In this document: positions 21,616 through 31,475 of the stretch, piece by piece
Position numbering within the stretch: the stretch's first letter is position 1
Layout: each line of letters begins with the position of its first letter
NCBI GenBank assembly: GCA_028622995.1
Contig: JAJQJQ010000022.1
Span: 62,001-126,000, forward strand
Length of the DNA stretch: 64,000 nucleotides
Reading direction: 5' to 3'
Source of the DNA: Panagrolaimus kolymaensis
Taxonomy: Eukaryota > Nematoda > Chromadorea > Rhabditida > Panagrolaimidae
Translations under genes and position numbers: made by a program
The notes under the pieces: model-generated
Databases searched by the model: none
What the model was told of the DNA's origin: nothing
The model's input: the letters and a program-made list of their open reading frames with translations, nothing else

Positions 21616-21848
21616 TTAAGGAAAATCCATTATTAAATGACTTTGATGTTCGAAAGAAAGCTGAAATAAATTAATTGCTTCTTTCATTAATCAATGATAT
21701 TATTTTCAAGCTTACAAATGCTTGAAATTTCTCATCGCTTTCACAAATTTCATGCCATTGATGGATTGTTTTGAATTCCCAAAAATATGGATCACCAAGA
21801 ATAACTGAACCAAAAGTCCATGGACAAACACTGGCTAAAAAGTCGCAA
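21616..21848 (-). pseudogene. 3' exons of the gene split by element A
   Basis: Two minus-strand exons are visible. Exon 21848-21716 (after TTTTTTAG) encodes CDFLASVCPWTFGSVILGDP and YFWEFKTIHQWHEICE. A last exon, 21660-21616 (after TTATTTCAG), encodes LSFEHQSHLIMDFP and a TAA stop. Upstream on the minus strand the sequence runs through an intron to the GTGATTCAC duplication and then into element B. Read in the order 3566, GTGAATCAC, complement of 21912 downward, it continues the frame of the plus-strand exons at 3200-3566 (LLVNH, K, L, then F across the splice). This is the 3' half of that gene. No family is recognised. Confidence 0.62.
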
Positions 21849-21912
21849 CTAAAAAACAAAATAAAAAATGAATTAAGGGATAGTCGTCAGCATAGCTCAG
21901 CAACAAAAGCTT

Positions 21913-21921
21913 GTGATTCAC
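21913..21921. repeat. 9-bp target duplication, left of element B (GTGATTCAC)
   Basis: Reverse complement of GTGAATCAC at 3567-3575. It pairs with the left flank of element A and not with the right flank of B. Confidence 0.85.
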
Positions 21922-22133
21922 GGTGCAACGACACTTGCGGTTACGACACTTGCGGTGCGACACATGCGGTCGACACTTGCGGTGCGACATTTGCGGTTAC
22001 GACACTTGCGGTGCGACATTTGCGGTGATTTCGCGACACTTGCGGTTTCGATGAAAAGACATTTGCGGTTCATACACAAAAATTTAAAGGATTTTTTATC
22101 AATGGTTTTATGGTTGACCAAAAGTTTATTTTC
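21922..22133 (+). repeat. Left terminal inverted repeat of element B
   Basis: About eight CGACAYTTGCGGT units followed by the shared unique stretch ending AAAAGTTTATTTT. Confidence 0.9.
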
Positions 22134-22370
22134 CTTACTAGTAATTTTGATTTTAACCTATCCCTGTACATCCTTCATGGTAAAGTTTATAAAAAATGAA
22201 AAAAATAGCATATATCTAAATAAAATTAAAATTTTCTAGCGCACAGGAATGAATGCCTGATAATTTGCATAGATATAAAAGTGAATAATTCCAATACCTC
22301 AAATATCCAGGGCTGGTACCCTATTCGCGATAGAGGCGATTCGCGGCACAATTCGCGGGATATAATTCTG

Positions 22371-22468
22371 ATCCATAGGCTTTCCCTATGGATAAAAAAT
22401 GATCCATAGTGTTGCCATCATAATTTTTGACGATTGCTGTCAATCATCTATAGGCTTTCCCTATGGAT
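22371..22468. repeat. Pair of subterminal hairpins in element B
   Basis: Stem ATCCATAGG / CCTATGGAT with a CTTTC loop at 22371-22393 (perfect) and 22446-22468 (one stem mismatch). TTCGCG words lie just outside at about 22324-22358. Confidence 0.85.
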
Positions 22469-22589
22469 TGAATTTTATTGAATCTGCTATTAAATCTCCA
22501 AAATTATTGTTTTGTTATATGCAATTATTCATGAATTTTAAAAAATATGTTTTTGTTGCTTCTATTATTATTTTTTTTATTCCTGGTAA

Positions 22590-23665
22590 TGATTAAGGAG
22601 CAATCTCCTCGACTTCACAACAAAGATCCTATCAATTATCCCGATCGCCATCATAAACCCCAACTTGCTTATGCCTTCACCAGATTTGAACTCCTTTGTG
22701 GTTTTAGACCCGCAATGGAAATAATTCAAAATATTCAAGCATTTCCTGAACTTCGAAAAGTTATGGGCGAATAAGATGCAACTGAATTTGAAAGATTAAT
22801 TAAATGTGGAATTAATCATGATAGTGAAAAGGCGAAAAGTGCATTATGAAGATGCTTTACGAATATCCTTTATGCCCAAGTAAATAACTATGAATTTGTT
22901 GTTGAACAATTAAAGTGCTTTTATAAAAGAATAGAATGCGGTATTCGTGGAGCTTTGATTGAAAATACCATTCCAGTTTTGGAATCTATGAGAAAGCATT
23001 TCCCTGAAGATGTGGGATGCTTTTCACCTTTATATTTAAATCATGATTTTACAACCGAGTGAATGTTGCTTTTATGCTGCTGAAGAACTTCATGCATATC
23101 TAAGTGGAGGTAATTATAATCAAATTAACCTTTTGCGTTAAAAAGCAAAAACTATAAATGCATAAAATTTTGGAATGTGTTGAATGCGTGGGTTGCTCAA
23201 AGAATACCATTCGAGCGGCATTAACTCAAAAATTCATTGATAGCGAAGAACTTATTAATGTCCTAAATTATCGAATGACCGATCCTTCGTTTTATTTAGT
23301 TCCACCTAAAAAATTAAGCAATATCCTAATGCTACTAAATATGCACCCGATTGTAAAGATTTTACTCTACAAGAAATCCAGGTAACTCATTCCCTTCAAC
23401 AGTCTGATAAATTTTCTAAAAGTACCATTTTTTAGATCTCAAAAACTAATGAAGCTTCATCATCTTCAAAACCAACTTTACTTCCACCATTAAAATGTTG
23501 TTCAATTATGGTTATTGTTGAATGTGAAGGAAATTATGAAGTTAATACCCTTGGAAATTGATTTAAACAAATATGACGTGGTGATATTTTTACATTCCTC
23601 CAGATTAAACATTGCAATCTAATCCCATATCAGATCAATTCTTTGCTTACAGAATCTTCGGTTAT
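22590..23665 (+). pseudogene. Mannose-6-phosphate isomerase remnant in element B
   Basis: Identical in all translated blocks to the remnant in element A. HKPQLAYAFTRFELLCGFRP is at about 22655-22715. EELHAYLSG is at about 23080-23110, followed by what looks like a retained intron (GTAATTATAATC...). CVECVGCSKNTIRAALTQKF is at about 23170-23240, and the C-terminal SIMVIVECEG strand is at about 23500-23530. The HKPE glutamate is replaced by glutamine and stops occur after VMGE and elsewhere. The retained intron implies capture from genomic DNA and not from mRNA. Confidence 0.85.
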
Positions 23666-24164
23666 GTAATAGGTCCAGGTCTTCCAATCGAAAGATTTCA
23701 TCTTCTTCCACCAATAATGTGGCTTCACATTTTAAACAAGTCCAACTAACTCCAATTCGAACAAAACCCGTTATTCTTGGAGATAGACTGAGAGAAAATT
23801 CAGAAAGGTCTAAATTTGTTTTAACCGACCGTGATGAATTGTTTAATTCTAGCAGCAATATTGATGGATGCCTTTAGATCCTTCTTATTTTCCTTCGTCA
23901 TCTTTGGATTCACCGGCACCTCAAAGAGAGCAACCACTCATCACCGCTTCATTTTCTTTCATTAAAAATCAAAGTACATTCTTCAAACATTCTTTCAAAT
24001 GAATGAATACTTTCATTCTAATTTTTTCATTCATTTTTTCCCCCTTTGGTTTGGATCTAATTTCAAACCTCTACCTATCTCACAGGATCTTGCATGGTAA
24101 AGTCATTCGATCACTCGACTCACTATTCATTTACAAAATTAAAAAAGTGTTAATTTATTGACGC

Positions 24165-25785
24165 AGAAAACATTGATGGCTTACAAGCAGTTTGTATAAA
24201 AGCACAATGTTAATGGATTATTCTTGAATTGAATAAACGAGACCCTAAAGCAACAGAATATTTTTAAGGTGAAATACCTGAAAAATTTACTTGGGTAAAA
24301 ATGGAACCACAAAATAAATTTCAATTGAATACTCGTAAAGCAGCTTTTAATAACCTCGGCAGAATGTATACTGTAAGCCCAACAAATCTAGAGCTTTTTC
24401 ACATTCGAATCCTTCTAAACCATGTAAAGGTGCAACATGTTTTGATGAACTTAAAACTGTCGATGAAAAAATTTACCAGAGATTCACTGAAGCTTGCTTA
24501 GAATTAAGTTTAGGTGAAGCCGATAAAAAATAGTATCGAGTTCTTGCTGAAGCTAGAGTTTCATTGTTACCGGATCAAATGCATTCATTGTTTATCGTAT
24601 TTTTAATTCAATGCTCATAAATAGCTCCACAAGATCTTTGGGAAGAGTTTAAAGAAGATATGGCGAAAGACTTTGCTATTTCAATGCCCATGGAGACTGG
24701 AATCAAAAAAGCTTATCGAGAAATTGTCAGGTTATTAGAAAATGAAGAGAAAACGATAGCCGATTTCCAATAATGAATCAAAATATTAATTTTGACGAAG
24801 AATATGATCGTTATTACCTTTCCATTGACCAAGATATCGGTGAAGAAATGTATGCCACCATGAATGAAAAACAAAAGGAAATAGTCGATAAAGTTTTAAA
24901 TGCAATTGAAAATTTATCAATCAAATTTAGCGACCTTCGGAAACAGTTCGAACAATTTAAATTAAATCAAAACAGGCGTGCTGATCCAGAGGAAATCGAT
25001 TTTGAAAACAACTATTTGTTAGAAAATGGTGAAGGTAAAATTAACAACGAAAATGACAACTTTGAAATTTCAAACGAGTTTATTACTGAAAAAGATTTAG
25101 TCGAAGAAGTTTACGGTAATTTAATTAAACAAATCGTTTTAACGATGTTTCAAATTCAGCTATCTTTCCCCAAAAAATGCAGATGTTGACGAATTAAATA
25201 ATGAAATTGTTTGAATCTAACCCGCAGAAGGCGAAAAAATTTACAGTTGCATTGATTCGACAATAGAAGGTGAAGCTTTGCAAGAATTGCTTACACAAGA
25301 ATATTTAAATAGTTTAAACCTTCCATTTTTACCACATGACATGAACTTCGTCTGAGAAAAAATACAGTCATCATGCTTATTCGAAATCTCAGTCAAGTGG
25401 AAGGATAATACAATGAAACAAGACTATTGGTTATTTGCTTAATAAACAATATATTGCAATACAAAATTTTAACTGGGGGGTAAAAAGGGTGATTGATATT
25501 TTTATGATCTATCGAATCCTTCTTTATAATAAAGAAAACTACTCCTTCACATTGGCTCGAAGACAATCTCCAGCGAAAATAGCTTTTGCCATGACCATCG
25601 ATAAGAGCCAGTGTCAAACATTTGAAATAGTTGGTAGTGATTTAAGGAATGATGTATTTAATCCCGTACAACTGTATGTTGCATGTTCACGAGTAAAGCG
25701 TTGGACTGCATTGAAAGCTTATTTTGGACAACAACGATGGGGTAATAAAGTAAAAAATTTTGTGTACAAGGAAATAATTAATTAG
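24165..25785 (+). pseudogene. Helitron helicase remnant in element B
   Basis: Same blocks as in element A. They include EIPEKFTWVK before GRMYTVSPTNLELFHIRILL (about 24270-24420), MNEKQKEIVDKVLNAI at about 24860-24910, EYLNSLNLPFLPPHDMNF at about 25300-25350, and AFAMTIDKSQCQTFE with LYVACSRVKRW at 25580-25705. The helicase Walker A segment is deleted and frames shift several times. Confidence 0.85.
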
Positions 25786-26267
25786 AAAATAAAGCACCGT
25801 AAAAGTCTGGTAGCAGATTTTATAAAATATGTGGTAAACTATCAATATTATTACTTAATTCACTGCTTAATTGGCTAACTTTTCGGATGATACTTTAACC
25901 ACCTTTATGGCGGCCCAACTGCAGGATATGCAGCATTTTAGAGAAGGTTGAGAGCTGGAAGAGGTAAGTCGTTTATTTTATATAATGTATTTTCTGTTTT
26001 TATTTGTGATGTGACCAAACAACAAGCAGCATCGTTATTCACCACATTATCCATTCATTCGATTTTATAAGTCAAGAAGAAGCCAACTGAAGAATAAAAG
26101 TTTTCCTTTCTGTCTCCTTTTATATGATCATCGAGCCCTTCACTTGAAGGTAGAAAAATCGAAATATATGTACTTGCCATAACTGTTAGCTGGAATAAGA
26201 GGACGCAAAAAATAGAAAACCATAAAAAAGTAAACACTAAGCAAGATGAATGAACCATCTTTTCAAG

Positions 26268-26504
26268 AAAAATAAACTTTTGGTCAACCATAAAACCATT
26301 GATAAAAAATCCTTTAAATTTTTGTGTATGAACCGCAAATGTCTTTTCATCGAAACCGCAAGTGTCGCGAAATCACCGCAAATGGTGAACCGCAAGTGTC
26401 GGACATTAATGTCACCGCAAGTGTCGTAACCGCAAATGTCGCACCGCAAGTGTCGACCGCATGTGTCGCACCGCAAGTGTCGTAACCGCAAGTGTCGGAG
26501 AACC
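26268..26504 (-). repeat. Right terminal inverted repeat of element B
   Basis: Complementary ACCGCAARTGTCG units with the same GGACATTAATGTC interruption as in copy A, ending in GGAGAACC at 26504. Confidence 0.9.
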
Positions 26505-26513
26505 CAAAAAATT
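26505..26513. repeat. 9-bp target duplication, right of element B (CAAAAAATT)
   Basis: Exact complement of AATTTTTTG at 8240-8248, right of element A. Confidence 0.85.
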
Positions 26514-26559
26514 ATTGGCTTTATTTTTTGAAAATTAATTTATTATTGCAAGTTTTAAG

Positions 26560-28279
26560 TTTCTCAAATTTTAATTGCACTCAACCAATTTTAAATGAAG
26601 CTGATTTTGCATTTGATTTTGAAGCGTTTGTTCAAGCTCCAAAAAAATTGAGACATTCTGCATTGGTTGGAAAACTTTCTCGAAGAAAGGGAATTTATTT
26701 GAGACATAATGATCCATTCACAATTAAAAGTCCATGTTGGAGACGAGATCAACCAGGTATGTAACGAAACTTGTCCGTTAATTAAAGAGAAGTTGCATAA
26801 AAAAAATTTCGAAAGCCAAAAATCAATTTTTTTAGGATTTTGGAAAAGTAAATTTTGTTGTTCCAAATTTTCTAATTATGACTCCACCGATAAATGCGCG
26901 GAATATGAATCAAGAACCAAATTAACAAATGATTCCATGGAATTAGGATATTTTCAAACTCGATATATTTTTTCTGAAAAACATTTAAATTTACAAATAT
27001 TAAATTATACTGCTTTTAAAGAATCCAATGCAATCCTTCCTAGTAATTTTGATTGTTATTTCGTGCCTGGAAATGCTTCATGGGAAAATTCAATAAAAAT
27101 GAAAAAATTAACATAAAATTGAATGAATGTGCGAGAATGAAGTTTGCTTTTCATTACATAAAAATGAAGCGGTGAAGAACGGTTGTTTTTGATTTTGAGT
27201 TATTTAAATATGTTATTAAAGGATACAAATATTCCCAAAGGATCCAAAAATGGTAAAGGATCCAAGATCGAAAGAGATTTGTATAAAACAACATTCATGG
27301 CCGGCCGAAGGCCGGTGGTGTAATAAATAAATGGATAATGACTTTTTTATTGGGTAGCTATTATTATTGAGGTGCTATTAAGCATTTGGTGTTTTTTTAA
27401 AGGAATTGGAGAATTGGGTAAGGAAATTCGTTACCGGGTGGAAAAACATTAGGTTTATGAGATGAAGATCTTATATACGTACTATGAGAAAGATGAAGAA
27501 CCATGCAATAACATTTTAAAAAGTCATATTGTTAAGAAAAAGTTGCGTAAGGAAAAAAAGAAAACATTTGTATTGCATAAAAATGAAGCGCTTGAGAGTT
27601 GCGGTTGATTTTGAAGTATTCAAAGTTGAATAGGATCCAAATATACTGAACGGATCTAAATATGGTAAAAAATCAAAATGCAAGGACATTGTGATTAAAA
27701 TATATAATATGCCGGGCCGAAGTCCTGCATTTTCCATTCTGTTGGATAAGGTGGTGACTTTTATTTCGTTCAGTAAACATGAAAAAAGATCTAATTAATT
27801 TAGAGATGGTATAAAGTTTAAATTTTGGGTATTTTTGGAAACGGATAAGATGATATAAAATTAGGAAATGCATAATGAAGTATTTATATCGCGGGCCGGA
27901 GGCCCGCGTGTTGCCTAGTGTTTAATTATTTTTGGAATATTTTTCTTTCACAAGATTGCAGTGTTACAACTTTGGAACCACAAAAAAATTGCAAATTAGA
28001 ACTAAATTTGGATAAAAGTTATGAATTTTTGCTTAAAACTAGTTTCGCCCAAGATGGATTTGTATTATTTAAAGCGAAAGAAGATAACGAACAATTTATT
28101 GAACCTAAATTAAATCCAACAAATCCATGTGTTACATTAGAATATTCAGGTAAACTTTAAAGTTTTATAATTTTTAAAGTCATTAATTTTTAGGGCTTTA
28201 TCCAATTCCAAAAATGCTTGCTAAAACAGAAGTTTGTTGTATTCCATCATTGAATGGTCCCTGGCCTGGAATCTTCTGA
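26560..28279 (+). CDS. C-terminal part of the split secreted-protein gene
   Basis: Plus-strand exons: 26560-26756 (SFSNFNCTQPILNEADFAFD, ending at a GTATGT donor), 26836-27116 (GFWKSKFCCSKFSNYDSTDK, ending MKKLT and TAA), about 27962-28149 (VTTLEPQKNCKLELNLDKSY) and 28194-28279 (LYPIPKMLAKTEVCCIPSLN, stop TGA). The first exon has no start codon of its own. It continues phase-correctly from the exon ending at 8269 on the minus strand. Between exons two and three lies a Helitron-like insertion (to 27918), so the TAA at 27114-27116 may result from that insertion. The cysteine-rich extracellular style matches the N-terminal half. A diverged copy of the last exon stands alone at 36346-36432. The family is unknown and the gene is probably dead in this arrangement. 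Confidence 0.68.
27117..27918 (+). mobile_element. Helitron-like non-autonomous insertion(s) with hairpin 3' end
   Basis: The right end has the Helitron signature: a perfect 7-bp hairpin GCGGGCC-GGA-GGCCCGC (27891-27907), seven bases, then CTAG (27915-27918) followed by host T. Two related GC-rich hairpins occur upstream: CCGGCC-GAA-GGCCGG at 27301-27315 and a decayed one at 27711-27727. Each of these two is preceded by a homologous stretch containing ATAAAAATGAAGCG. So two or three family members or tandem 3' ends are packed here. The 5' TC end could not be fixed. Confidence 0.68.
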
Positions 28280-28315
28280 ATAATGTTGTTATTTTTTAAA
28301 TTTTATTCGTGATAT

Positions 28316-28560
28316 AAATATTCGTTGCATAAATCGGTCGGGGCTTGAAAAATAGTTGAAAATGAAGGAAAAATAAAAAACATAAATAATGTCTAATTCA
28401 CGTCGAAGAAAAACATCTTAAGACAGGCGAGATAAATAAAATTAGTGTATTTGAATAAAATTCAACGTTTTTCTTGCAAAAACAAAAAAAAAAGTCGAGG
28501 CTTGCTATAATGAAGGCAAAATAAAAAACATAAATATTCATTAATCCACACCAATGCTCT
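28316..28560 (+). repeat. Two diverged units of the 148-bp satellite
   Basis: Two consecutive copies share GGCTTG...ATGAAGG, AAAAACATAAAT and 'aatyCACRCC' blocks and the AGGCGAGATAAATAA start with the array at 1-870. Confidence 0.7.
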
Positions 28561-28920
28561 CTTTCTTGCTTTCCTTTTTATTCTCGCTGCTGCAAATTGC
28601 AAAGTTAAATAATTGTTTTCTGAGAGGAGGACAAAAAAGAAGAAAGAAAAATGTAAAAACTATTTGTTACATCAAGGAATTTTTTAGCTCAAGACAAATC
28701 TTTGACGTCTTATAACAATAATAATAAAAGAACTTTTTTACACATTTATTATTATGTACAAAAGCATAATAAAGAACATTAAAACCATCACCAGCGAAAG
28801 TGGAATATAAAAGCGATGAGTTGGAGATACAATATTTGATGGTAATGAAGCAGTTGGAACATCGGAATCAGCCTGAAATAAAAATGTCTTATTTTTGAGT
28901 AAAATATAATAAAAACTTAC
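28561..28920. other. 3' region of kinase 2 including a post-stop exon
   Basis: On the minus strand, acceptor TTATTTCAG opens an exon at 28872 reading DVPTASLPSNIVSPTHRF, the counterpart of the exon after kinase 1. The rest is AT-rich with no gene. Confidence 0.5.
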
Positions 28921-30330
28921 TTATGGACGATAATTAGCAGATGGCAACCTAAGTGCTAATTTTACAAGGAAGGTTTTTGGTACATCATTAGAAAGTACAG
29001 ATTTTTTAGGTCGTCGTTCTTCCATTTTAATTTTTCCAGGTTTATATGCTGGTTCTTTTATAACATGTTCAAAAAAATGATGACGAGTTAAATCAGAAGT
29101 ACGTTCACTTGGTTCTAGCTTCAAAAGTCCACGGATAAATTCTTTAGCAGCTTTATCCTTTATCTCAGCAAGATATGGAGGTTTATTTTTCATATTTTCT
29201 CGAACATTGGAAGCAGGTGCAAGATCAGTCACATCAAATGGATTTTTTCTTTGATATAAATATGCAACAATGATACCATATGACCATAAATCAGAAGCCA
29301 ATCCAGCATCTATTCTCTCTTCCGAAACTTCAGGAGCAGAATATCTAGCATTTTGAGGAGGAAGTGGTAGTGGATTTCCTTTAGAATCACATTTTCGTTC
29401 TTTAGGATCAACACTTCGAGAATGTCCAAAATCAATAAGACGAACATGGCCATCATGAGTTAAAACGACATTGTTAAGTTTGAGATCACTGAAAAGATTA
29501 TTTAAAACTTTAATTAAACTATCAAATTTGATTATGAACAATTTTATGAAGTTAATTTAAAGTTAAAAATAGACTTACCCATGTGTACGTTTTAGTTTCT
29601 TATGTAAATATTCCAAAGCAAGAGCCAATTCATAAGCAATAAACTTTTTTGCAACTTCTTTATTTTCGATGTTATTATACCTAACGTATATGAGATCGGA
29701 GAGAGGGCCACCTTCGACAGCTTCCATCATTAAACACCATTTATTAAAGTCTTTACCAAAACCGCTATAAAACAATTTTGGTATTTGTTCACATTCATTT
29801 CGAGATAAAACATTGAATTCTTCTATAACACTTTTTGCGTTTTCATCCAAGTTGGTTATAAGTTTGCAAATATAAAAGCGATCTTCATCTTTATCCAAAC
29901 GAATTGTCACTATTTCACCAAATCCACCACCGTTCACACATTTTTCTTCAGTTATACGATCATTTAACATTTTATCACAAACTTTCTTGGCAGATACTCT
30001 AAAATAAAAAAGTAGCAAAATAAATTTAACAATTGGAAAAAAAAGGAATTTGTGGAATTTTAATTTTGGATCAAAAAATGGACTCGATGGAAATCGGTAA
30101 ATTAAAATTCCATTAACTATTACGCATCTATTGCGTAATAGGTGAAATTTTTTGAAATTATGTCCAAGTAAAACTTCAATAATTTAAAAAATGCTTTATG
30201 CAAGCAATAAGTTAATTCATAAAAAAACTTACCTAATAGTTTTTGAATCGTATTTACATTCGTTGTTATAAATGAACCATTTTCCTTCAAGCTTCAAAAG
30301 ATTTTTATCAGGATTTTCTAATTTTGACAT
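28921..30330 (-). CDS. Serine/threonine protein kinase, paralogue 2
   Basis: Three minus-strand exons: 30330-30233 (MSKLENPDKNLLKLEGKWF), 29998-29579 and 29488-28921. It aligns along its whole length with kinase 1, with identical intron positions. Motifs are a GGGFGEIV glycine loop, FYICKLI with the ATP lysine, HGDLKLNNVVL with HRD changed to HGD, DFGHSRS, SAPEVSEERI, and SDLWSYGIIVAYLYQRKNPF. The residue after DFG is histidine instead of leucine. The C-terminal tail (KPGKIKMEERRPKKSVLSND) is shared but shorter. Kinase 1 and 2 face each other across element B. With the 8249-21912 block restored they would be tandem on one strand. Activity is plausible and the substrate is unknown. Confidence 0.88.
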
Positions 30331-31475
30331 ATTTGATTACGAAGATAACAAATTGTTTTAATGAAGGTTGGAAGAAATTTTTTCTTTGGTTTCCTATTAA
30401 TTTTTATTGTAGTCAAATTTATGCAAATTTGCAACTTTTGCTTTCCACCGCAGCAGCAGTTAGAGGAGCAATCAAAGGGATAGATTAAGTTTTTCGTGAC
30501 ATTTTTAAAATTAAATTTGCTTCGCTTATTACGATTTTCTTTATAATATTTTAAAAATGATTGTGTTTTGTTTTTTATTGAGCCAACAACACACATTGCT
30601 TTCAATTTTTTTTTTACAAAATGCTATACTTTTATTAATATTGTATGTATTAGAAATAATAATAATAACGTAAATTAAATGATATATAAAAAACAGTTTT
30701 AATTATGCTACTACAAAAAAAAATAGGTGGAAGAAAAAGGCTTCTTTTTTTTGACAAAAAAAATTTTTTGATACAATTGAATGCGAAATTTAGATAGATA
30801 TTTTTAGAATGTTTTTTTTTGTTGTGTCAAAAAAAAGATAAGTGCTGAAAATAATTTTTTTTGTAAATGAATAAAGAAGGGATGAAAAAAATATGAGTAT
30901 GTGCGCTCGTTTTTTTTTGTTGGTGTTGTTGCTGGAGATAAAACCGGACTTTTGTTCCTATAAAAATCCAACATAGATTTTGTTAATGTTGGTGTTGCTG
31001 CTGTATGTATGTTTCTATTTACAATTAAAATATAAAAAAAGGAAAGGAGAAGAATATATTAACATATTTTAATAACAATTCATAAATTTTTCTTTCATTT
31101 CGATTTTAAATTTAGTAAAAAATCTTTAAAATTATTATCCATGCATTAAAGTCTTGACCTCAGAAAAATTTAAGAACTTGACATAGAAGATATTTTTAAA
31201 AAGATAAATTTATTAATTTCATATTGTGAATAGCAACAAGGAATGGCTGACATTCATTTCATAATTTCGGTAAAAAGGCAATTGTACGTTCAGCGATATA
31301 AAAAAAATAACTTACTCATTTTGAAAAGCCTTTAACAGACAAAAAATGATGCTGATATTTGCATGCAAATCAGAGATGCAAATTTTTCCACTTTCTTAAA
31401 AAAAATTTTATTCATAAAAATGAGTTAAAAAGTGTTTCAAGCAACATCATTCTTCGAAAAAGTTGGTCGTTGAAA
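30331..31475. other. Intergenic region and promoter of F-box-like gene 1
   Basis: AT-rich with long T/A runs. The last 340 bp (from about 31135) are duplicated upstream of F-box-like gene 3 (about 36665-36996). No gene is supported. Confidence 0.6.
31357..31383. promoter_or_regulatory. Palindromic octamer site upstream of F-box-like gene 1
   Basis: ATTTGCATGCAAAT (31357-31370) is a perfect palindrome made of two overlapping ATGCAAAT octamers, followed at 31376-31383 by a third ATGCAAAT. The octamer is the known POU-homeodomain site. The arrangement is kept at 36870-36896 upstream of gene 3. It starts about 105 bp before the ATG (31476). Function is inferred. Confidence 0.4.

Larger units (their letters stand above)
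21922..26504 (+). mobile_element. Mutator-like element, copy B (non-autonomous, 4583 bp)
   Basis: Same element as copy A in the opposite orientation. Ends are GGTGCAACGACACTTGCGGT (left) and, read inward, GGTTCTCCGACACTTGCGGT (right). The cargo is now on the plus strand: isomerase remnant 22590-23665, then helicase remnant 24165-25785. All stops and frameshifts checked in the cargo are shared with copy A, so the cargo was already dead before the copies separated, or the copies have been homogenised. Its left terminal array has fewer tandem units than the corresponding end of A, which accounts for the 81-bp length difference. Confidence 0.85.

Noticed and set aside
26492..26559. Start of the 90-codon frame at the edge of element B
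   Set aside because: Its first codons lie in the transposon end and the intron. The true exon begins after the AAG acceptor at 26559.
30318..30605. 95-codon minus-strand frame upstream of kinase 2
   Set aside because: It overlaps the kinase 2 start and its 5' region, is lysine/asparagine-rich and has no features.
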